A stretch of DNA of 32,035 nt, from the NCBI RefSeq assembly GCF_022712115.1, contig NZ_JALAHB010000212.1, positions 1 to 32,035 on the forward strand, written 5' to 3'. The position numbers and the translations under genes are program-made. Each line of letters starts with the position of its first letter. Position 1 is the stretch's first letter. The notes below the pieces were generated by a model. The model was not told the DNA's origin. It saw nothing but the letters and a program-made list of their open reading frames with translations, and did not search any database. The DNA is from Brevibacterium sp. (lineage in GTDB: Bacteria > Actinomycetota > Actinomycetes > Actinomycetales > Brevibacteriaceae). This document shows positions 24,656 through 32,035 of the stretch, one piece after another.

Positions 24656-25849
24656 GTGAGCACAGACATGGGCAGCCGGGAGCCGGAGCGTCGCAGCGGT
24701 CCGCTGCACGGCATCACGGTCGTGGACTTCGGCCATTTCATCGCCGCACCCGGCGCCGGGCAGACCCTGGCGGACCTGGGGGCGGACGTCATCAAGGTGG
24801 AGACTCCCGCGGGCGACCAGGCGCGCGGCGTCGGTTCGTACGGCGCCGCGATCATCCGCGGCTACAACCGCCGCAAGCGCTCCGTGGCGCTCAACCTCCG
24901 CGAGCCGGAGCAGCGGCAGGCGGCACTGGACCTCGTCGCGGCGGCGGACGTCGTCATCCACAACATGCGCCCCGGCGTCATGGAGCGCCTGGGCCTGGGG
25001 GCGGACGTCCTGCGGTCCGTGAACGCCGGCGTCATCCTCGCCTCGGTCACAGGATTCGGCACCAGCGGTCCGTCCAGGACCCGTCCGGGACTCGACATCG
25101 CCGCGCAGGCGGAGTCCGGGCTCATGTCCGTCACCGGCGAGGCCGGCCGCCAGGCGCAGCGTGTGGGCGCTCCCATCGTCGACCACGTCTCCGCCGCCGC
25201 GCTCGTCCAGGGCATCCTCGCCGCGCTCTTCCACCGCGAGCGCACCGGCGAAGGCGATGAGGTCACGGTCTCCCTGCTGGACACGGCCGTGGACCTGCAG
25301 CGGGTGAACTGGGGCGAGTACGGGCTCACCGGCGACATGCCCACCCGCCGCGGCAACGGCCAGCCGGGTGCGGCGCCGGGAGCGGATCACTTCACGACGG
25401 CGGACGGCTCGGTGGTGGTCTCGGCCTACACGGACGACAAGTTCGCGACACTGTGCCGCCACGCGGGGGTGCCGGAGCTGCTCGAGGACCCGCGCTTCGC
25501 GGACAATCCCTCCCGGGTGGCGCACCGCCCGGTGCTGCTGGCCGCTCTCGCGCCGTACTTCGCCGCTCGGACCTCGGAGGCGGTCGTGGAGGAGCTCAGC
25601 GCACTGGGCATCGTCTCCGGCGCGATCCGCGACTACGCGCAGGTGCTCGAGGCCGAGGACGTGCGCGCCGGCGGGATCTTCGCCCGCTGCCGTGACTCCG
25701 ACGGTGCCGAGTACCGCATGCCCGGGCTGCCGTTCACCACCACGCACCGCCCTCGCGACGGTGACGGCGGGGAGGTGCCCGCCCTCGGCCAGCACACGGA
25801 GGAGGTGCTCGCCGAGGTGCGGGCCCGGGCCGGGGCGCTGCCCGGCTGA
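24656..25849 (+). CDS. Type III CoA-transferase, CaiB/BaiF family
   Basis: A 397-residue CoA-transferase starting at a GTG after GAGGAGGAGCGCAGA. N-terminal HGITVVDFGHFIAAPGAGQTLADLGADVIKVE is the classic family opening, with YNRRKRSVALNL, NMRPGVMERLGLG and VTGFGTSGP following. The catalytic aspartate is likely D176 in GAPIVDHVSAAALVQG. These enzymes move CoA between carboxylic acids without ATP. Substrate type (formyl/oxalyl, carnitine, aromatic, 2-hydroxyacyl) is not readable. It is divergent from the PucR-type regulator, so its acid substrate or product may be the effector. It is followed 44 bp later by a TetR gene on the same strand. Activation of an acid produced by the neighbouring hydrolase is an attractive inference. 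Confidence 0.93.
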   Translation: MSTDMGSREPERRSGPLHGITVVDFGHFIAAPGAGQTLADLGADVIKVETPAGDQARGVGSYGAAIIRGYNRRKRSVALNLREPEQRQAALDLVAAADVVIHNMRPGVMERLGLGADVLRSVNAGVILASVTGFGTSGPSRTRPGLDIAAQAESGLMSVTGEAGRQAQRVGAPIVDHVSAAALVQGILAALFHRERTGEGDEVTVSLLDTAVDLQRVNWGEYGLTGDMPTRRGNGQPGAAPGADHFTTADGSVVVSAYTDDKFATLCRHAGVPELLEDPRFADNPSRVAHRPVLLAALAPYFAARTSEAVVEELSALGIVSGAIRDYAQVLEAEDVRAGGIFARCRDSDGAEYRMPGLPFTTTHRPRDGDGGEVPALGQHTEEVLAEVRARAGALPG

Positions 25850-25893
25850 GCGGCCGGCACCGCAGGCCTGAGCGGCAGTGATACCGTCCAGCC

Positions 25894-26493
25894 ATGTCAC
25901 GGAGAAGCAGGGGCGCGGCGGACGGCGACGAGGCCGCGGACAGGAAGCTCGAACAGGCGGCGCTGGAGCTCCTCCGGAAGGACGGGGTGCTCGCGGGGCT
26001 GAACCTCCGGGAGGTGGCCGACCTCGCGGGCATCAACCGCGGCCTCGTCTACCACTACTTCGGCTCCCGCGGCGAGCTCCTGCGCTCTGCGCTGCGCCGC
26101 AACGGCGAGCGGCGGTCCGCGGCGTACTGGAGCCGTGGGGAGGAGCTGGGTCTCGTCAACCGCATCGACCGTCTCTTCAAGCAGACGATCAGGAACGCGG
26201 AGCAGCTCCGCCTCGTGGTGCTGCTCCTGCTCGACGGGCAGACGAAGGTCCGTCTCATGCCCCGCCGTGAGCAGACGCAGCGGGACCTCAAGTACGACCA
26301 GGCCGCCGGGAACATCCCGGACGACCTCGACACCGTGGCGGTGCACGCCCTCCTGCAGTCGCTCCTGATGGGCTATGTGATCGCACGGAAGCCGCTCGCC
26401 GCGGAGTTCGGAGTGGGCGTGCGGGACCTGGATGGGCGCATGCAGACGCTCGTGGAGCGTCTCCTCACCGGTCGGGAAAGTACGCCGGAATGA
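25894..26493 (+). CDS. TetR-family transcriptional regulator
   Basis: A 199-residue TetR repressor. The N-terminal HTH is clear (KLEQAALELLRKDGV, NLREVADLAGINRGLVYHYFGSRGELLRSAL, residues ~20-70). A helical ligand domain follows (NRIDRLFKQTIRNAEQLRLVVLLLLDGQ and RDLDGRMQTLVERLLTG). It is 44 bp after the CoA-transferase and about 210 bp before the ABC permease gene, same strand. The promoter between it and the permease gene makes the ABC/sulfatase operon the best candidate target. The 5' region has no strong Shine-Dalgarno, so translation may be coupled to the upstream gene. The ligand is unknown. Confidence 0.9.
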   Translation: MSRRSRGAADGDEAADRKLEQAALELLRKDGVLAGLNLREVADLAGINRGLVYHYFGSRGELLRSALRRNGERRSAAYWSRGEELGLVNRIDRLFKQTIRNAEQLRLVVLLLLDGQTKVRLMPRREQTQRDLKYDQAAGNIPDDLDTVAVHALLQSLLMGYVIARKPLAAEFGVGVRDLDGRMQTLVERLLTGRESTPE

Positions 26494-26569
26494 TGCGCTG
26501 ACCTGCGGAATCACCACTCTTCCCCACTTCGCCCGCGTCTGCCCAAGATTGACGGAACGATAAAAGTCG

Positions 26570-26598
26570 TTGACGTTGCATCAAACCGCGGCTAGCGT
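26570..26598 (+). promoter_or_regulatory. Predicted promoter of the ABC transporter operon
   Basis: TTGACG (26570-26575), a 17-bp spacer and TAGCGT (26593-26598). A second TTGACG lies at 26549-26554, 21 bp upstream. TTGA-N7-TCAA (26570-26584) is an imperfect dyad over the -35 and could be the TetR operator. The rest of the 209-bp gap after the TetR gene shows nothing else. Confidence 0.6.
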
Positions 26599-26702
26599 GA
26601 GCGGCGTCACCCGATGGCGTGGGAGGCCGGCGGGCGCCGCAACGAGGACGTTGCGTCCGCGCAGCCCCGGCCCGCGCCTCCCGCGCTGCGAAGGAGTACC
26701 GC

Positions 26703-27659
26703 ATGGGTCGAATGCTGGGCAGACGCCTGCTCCAGCTGGTCCCGGTCCTGATCGGAGTCAGCTTCCTCACCTTCATGCTCCTCAACCTGCTGCCCGGCGA
26801 CCCGGCGCTGGCGATCCTGGGAGAGGGCGCCACTCCGGAGGCCACCGCCGCGCTCCGGGAGCAGCTGGGCCTGGATCAGCCTCTCCTCGTCCGCTACTGG
26901 CACTGGCTGGTCGCGGCGCTCGGCGGTGACCTGGGGATGTCCGCGGGCTCCGGCGAACCGGTCTCCGCGCTGCTCCTCCAGCGGCTGCCGGCCTCCGTGG
27001 AGATCATGGTGCTGGCACAGCTCATCGCCCTGGTCGTCGCGGTCCCCGTCGCCGTGCTGGCGGCGGGCCGTCCCGGCTCCGCCCTGGACCGCGCGCTGGG
27101 CCTGACCGCCTTCGCCGGCGTGGCGAGCCCGCCGTTCCTCGTGGGCATGATCCTCGTCCTCGTCGTCGCCGTCCCCTTCGGACTGCCGGCCACGGGCTGG
27201 ATCCCGTTCACGGAGAATCCGCTCATGAACGCGCGCTCGGCACTCCTGCCCGCGCTCACCCTCGCCTTCGCCCTCTACGCCATGTACTTCCGCGTGCTCC
27301 GCGCGGACCTCGTCACCCAGCTCACGCAGGAGGAGTACGTGACCACGGCCCGGGCGAAGGGCGTGTCGCGGAACGCGGTCACGTGGAAGCACGTGCTGCG
27401 CAACTCCGTCTTCCCGCTCATCACGGTGGTGGGCATCAACATGGGCGCGCTGCTGGGCGGTGCGGTGATCGTGGAGACCCTCTTCGCGGTCCCGGGGCTG
27501 GGCAAGCTCATGGTCGACGCGATCTACCAGCGGGACTTCATGGTGGTCCAGGGCGCGGTGGTCGTCATCGCCGTCGCATTCGTACTCATCAACTTCGCCG
27601 TGGACGTGCTGTACGCGGCGCTCGACCCGAGGATCCGCCATGCGCGCACAGCCCAGTGA
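26703..27659 (+). CDS. ABC transporter permease, DppB-like
   Basis: A 318-residue inner-membrane permease of the dipeptide/oligopeptide/nickel class. It begins RRLLQLVPVLIGVSFLTFMLLNLLPGDPA, the diagnostic DppB N-terminus. It also has the LREQLGLDQPLLVRYWHW segment and the cytoplasmic EAA loop EEYVTTARAKGVSRNAV, with GLGKLMVDAIYQRDFMVVQ near the end. About six membrane helices. AAGGAG six bases before the ATG at 26703 decides the start; a longer frame upstream is non-coding. The next gene begins 20 bp before this one stops, so the two permeases are translated together. With DppC and the fused ATPase it forms the membrane part of an importer. Confidence 0.95.
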   Translation: MGRMLGRRLLQLVPVLIGVSFLTFMLLNLLPGDPALAILGEGATPEATAALREQLGLDQPLLVRYWHWLVAALGGDLGMSAGSGEPVSALLLQRLPASVEIMVLAQLIALVVAVPVAVLAAGRPGSALDRALGLTAFAGVASPPFLVGMILVLVVAVPFGLPATGWIPFTENPLMNARSALLPALTLAFALYAMYFRVLRADLVTQLTQEEYVTTARAKGVSRNAVTWKHVLRNSVFPLITVVGINMGALLGGAVIVETLFAVPGLGKLMVDAIYQRDFMVVQGAVVVIAVAFVLINFAVDVLYAALDPRIRHARTAQ

Positions 27660-28661
27660 CAGCTCAGCCGCCCGGACGCGCAGCGCGGGTGCGGCCTCGG
27701 GGGAGCAGGACGCGAACAGCGCCGTCGCCGAGGCCGGGTTCGGTTCCGCTCCGGACCTCACCGCGACGGCTCCGGCCGGGGCCGTCCCCGGCACGGCCTC
27801 GGGCCCGGCCTCCTCCGCCGGGCCGCGGCGGTTCCGCGGATCCGTGTTCGAGATCGCGGTCCCGGCCGCACTCCTCGCGGTGCTGGTGCTCGCCTGCCTG
27901 CTGGCTCCCGTGCTGCCCTTCGTCCCTGATCCGGACCTCGGGGTCTTCAACGGCGGTGACGGCGAGCCCCGGATGGGGCTGTTCTCCGCAGGCCACCTGC
28001 TGGGGACCGACGCCCTGGGCAGGGACCTCCTGTCCCGCTCCCTCCACGGAGGTCAGATCTCCATCCTCATCGGCCTCGGCTCCGTGCTCGTGGGCCTGGC
28101 GGTGGGCGGCGTGATCGGCATCGTCGCCGGGTACCTGGGCGGCGCCGTCGACGCGGTGCTCATGCGCGTGCTGGACATCTTCCTCGCCTTCCCCTCCCTC
28201 GTCCTCGCCCTGGTGGTGGCGACGTACCTGGGCCCCAGCATCCCCAACCTCATCGTCGCGATCGCGTTCTACTCGATCCCCTCCTACGCCCGCATCGCAC
28301 GGGCCGGGGCGCTGGCGGTGAGGGAGCGGGACTTCATCCTCAGCGCCCGCCTGGCCGGTGCGCGGGCGGGCCACATCCTCGTGCGCCACGTGGTGCCGCG
28401 GGTGATCGGCTCCCTGCTCACGTACGGCCTCACCATCTGCGGCATCGCGATCATCACCGAGGCCTCGCTGAGCTTCCTGGGCCTCGGGATCGAACCGCCC
28501 ACACCCACCTGGGGGAACATGATGGCCGACGGCAAGACGGACCTGTCCTCGGCACCGCAGCTGGTGCTGGTGCCCGGCTTCCTCCTGTTCCTCACTGTCG
28601 TCTCGCTCAACCTGCTCGCGGACGGCATACGGCAGCGGATGGACAGCGAAGGGAGCGAGCG

Positions 28662-28665
<4 letters not shown>
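27640..28665 (+). CDS. ABC transporter permease, DppC-like, with Ala-rich N-terminal extension
   Basis: A 341-residue permease. The first ~66 residues are Ala/Ser/Gly-rich and polar, with no counterpart in typical DppC. The family sequence begins at FRGSVFEIAVPAALLAVLVLAC. Diagnostic parts are HLLGTDALGRDLLSR, ILIGLGSVLVGLAVGG, the EAA loop RDFILSARLAGARAGHILVRH, and ASLSFLGLGIEPPTPTWGNMMADG. It overlaps the DppB gene by 20 bp and the ATPase gene by ATGA, so expression is coupled. A start further downstream that would remove the extension is not obvious: there is no Met or Shine-Dalgarno near residue 60. Confidence 0.95.
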
Positions 28666-30709
<2,044 letters not shown>

Positions 30710-30713
<4 letters not shown>

Positions 30714-32035
30714 CACGCACAGATCGAATCCAAGAGGGAGGCACCGGGACGGACCGCTTCGACTGCGGGCACCCGGAGACCCGGCGGGCACCGAATGGTG
30801 CCGTCGCGGCGGCGGAACTGATCGGGGAGAAGCCGCGCTCCAACACGGAGCCCAGGCTCCTCACGGTGGCACCGGGCGTGCACACCTACGTGGGCGGATC
30901 CATCGTCAACCGCACCTTCATCGAAGGCGAGGACGGTGTGATCGTCTACGACACCGGCGTGGACCTCTCCGACGGCAGGCGTGCGCTCGCCGCGCTCCGG
31001 ACCGTCACGGACAAGCCCGTCGCCGCCGTGATCTACAGCCACAACCACTACGCGCACGGCACGCAGGCGTTCCTGGACGAGGCGGCCTCGGATGCGGGCG
31101 GTGCAGGCAACACGGGCACCGAGGCGCCGGTGCTGGGCCACCCGCGCGTCAACGAGAACCTCGCCCTGGGCCGCGACGCGATGGACTTCCCGGAAGCGGC
31201 ACCGGCGCTGGCACGCCGCTTCCGCTTCCAGTTCGCCTCGTACCTGCCGGAGGAGGGGCCGGACGCCCCGGTGGGCGCCACCTATCCCGCGCAGACACCG
31301 CGCGGGACGGTGCCCGTGAGCGCGCCCGTCCGGGACGGGGAGGAGCGGACGATCGCGGGTGTCCGCATGCAGTTCTTCACGGAGCACTGGACGGACTCGG
31401 ACGACACGCTCACCGTCTGGATGCCGGACCTGGGTGTGGCGCTCAACAACTTCCTGTGGCCCACGATCCCCAACTTCTACGCGCTGCGGGGCACCGGCTT
31501 CCGGGACCCCCGCTCCTGGCGCGACGGCGTCCTCCAGCTGCGCGACCTCCAGCCGGAGCACCTCCTCAGCACCCACTCCCGGCCCCACTCCGGCCGCGAG
31601 CGGATCCGGCGGACGCTGGAGGGCTACGCGGATGCGATCGCCTTCACCTACGACCAGTCCGTCCGCGGGATCCTGGCCGGCATGGGACCGGACGAGCTGC
31701 GCCGCTTCGTGCGGCTGCCGGAGCACCTGGCCTCGCAGCGGCACAACCGGGACGGCTACGGGGAGACCCAGTACCAGCCTCCCTACATCTACGAACGGGT
31801 GCTGGGCTGGTACGACGGCCGGCCCGAGCACATCAACCCGCCGCCGCGCGCGCTCGCGGGTGCGCGGATCGTGGAGGGGTTCGGCGGCCCGGCGCGCGTG
31901 CGGGAGGCCGTGGCGGAGGCCCTGGAACGCGGTGAGGCCTCGTGGGCGGCGACCCTCGCGGGACACCTGGTCGACGCGGATCCGGAGAACCAGTCGCACC
32001 GGGACCTCAAGGCCGCGACGCTGCGCGAGCTGGGG
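30710..32035 (+). CDS. Alkylsulfatase-like MBL-fold protein with altered metal ligands, partial at right edge
   Basis: An open frame of 442 codons from ATG 30710 to the window end. The fold opening is GVHTYVGGSIVNRTFIEGEDGVIVYDTG. The C-terminal VLGWYDGRPEHINPPP is the alkylsulfatase dimerization signature. The canonical HxHxDH motif reads H111-N-H113-Y-A115-H116, with Ala in place of Asp. The later Asp ligand region (SGDFF in the paralogue at 21797-23113) reads NNFLW (N246/N247). The His near the end is kept (STHSRPHSG). The ATG overlaps the ATPase stop by four bases, so it is translationally coupled to the importer. It may be a mono-zinc or non-hydrolytic variant, or belong to a distinct subfamily. 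The C-terminus and any following binding-protein gene lie outside the window. Confidence 0.9.

Overview
The window is GC-rich DNA (most of it near 70% by eye) with strong Shine-Dalgarno sequences, ATGA start/stop overlaps and GTG starts. This fits a high-GC actinobacterium; Micrococcales is a guess from style, not a determination. No rRNA, tRNA, CRISPR array, insertion sequence or phage gene was seen. It reads as a chromosomal catabolic and transport region: about 23 protein genes, nearly all for uptake or breakdown of small organic acids, amides and esters, interleaved with six transcriptional regulators (one LysR, two PucR-type, one TetR, one DUF2087 protein that may be regulatory, plus DNA-level operator candidates).

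Region 1 (1-8115, all minus strand): a LysR regulator, then a likely operon of M20 N-carbamoyl-amino-acid-type amidohydrolase, an unusual internally duplicated membrane protein, an amidase-signature amidase, a small DUF3311-like membrane subunit, its SSS sodium symporter partner (ATGA overlap), and an amidohydrolase that runs off the left edge. The likely theme is import and hydrolysis of an amide, ureide or carbamoyl compound.

Region 2 (8116-14535): a CYP199-like cytochrome P450 (+) converging on a phthalate-dioxygenase-reductase-like FMN/2Fe-2S reductase (-), a two-protein pair reminiscent of GcoA/GcoB demethylase. Then come a second SSS symporter, a frameshifted MmgE/PrpD gene behind an AT-rich promoter, and a VOC-fold protein.

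Region 3 (14542-20120): a minus-strand unit of GAF-PucR regulator, acyl-CoA synthetase and AtoE-type short-chain fatty acid permease, followed by a plus-strand DUF2087 protein with a hairpin at its stop codon.

Region 4 (20256-25849): a TRAP-type (DctP) lipoprotein without DctQ/DctM, a metallo-beta-lactamase-fold alkylsulfatase-like hydrolase, a PucR-family regulator, and a divergent type III (CaiB/BaiF) CoA-transferase. Two nearly identical 18-bp palindromes bracket the PucR gene and sit about 64 bp upstream of the same -10 hexamer (TAGCGT) of the hydrolase and the CoA-transferase. This is the most coherent candidate regulatory circuit in the window.

Region 5 (25894-32035): a TetR regulator and an ABC dipeptide/oligopeptide-type operon (two permeases and a fused double ATPase, no binding protein visible). 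The ATPase overlaps by ATGA a second alkylsulfatase-like protein that has lost two expected acidic metal ligands and runs off the right edge.
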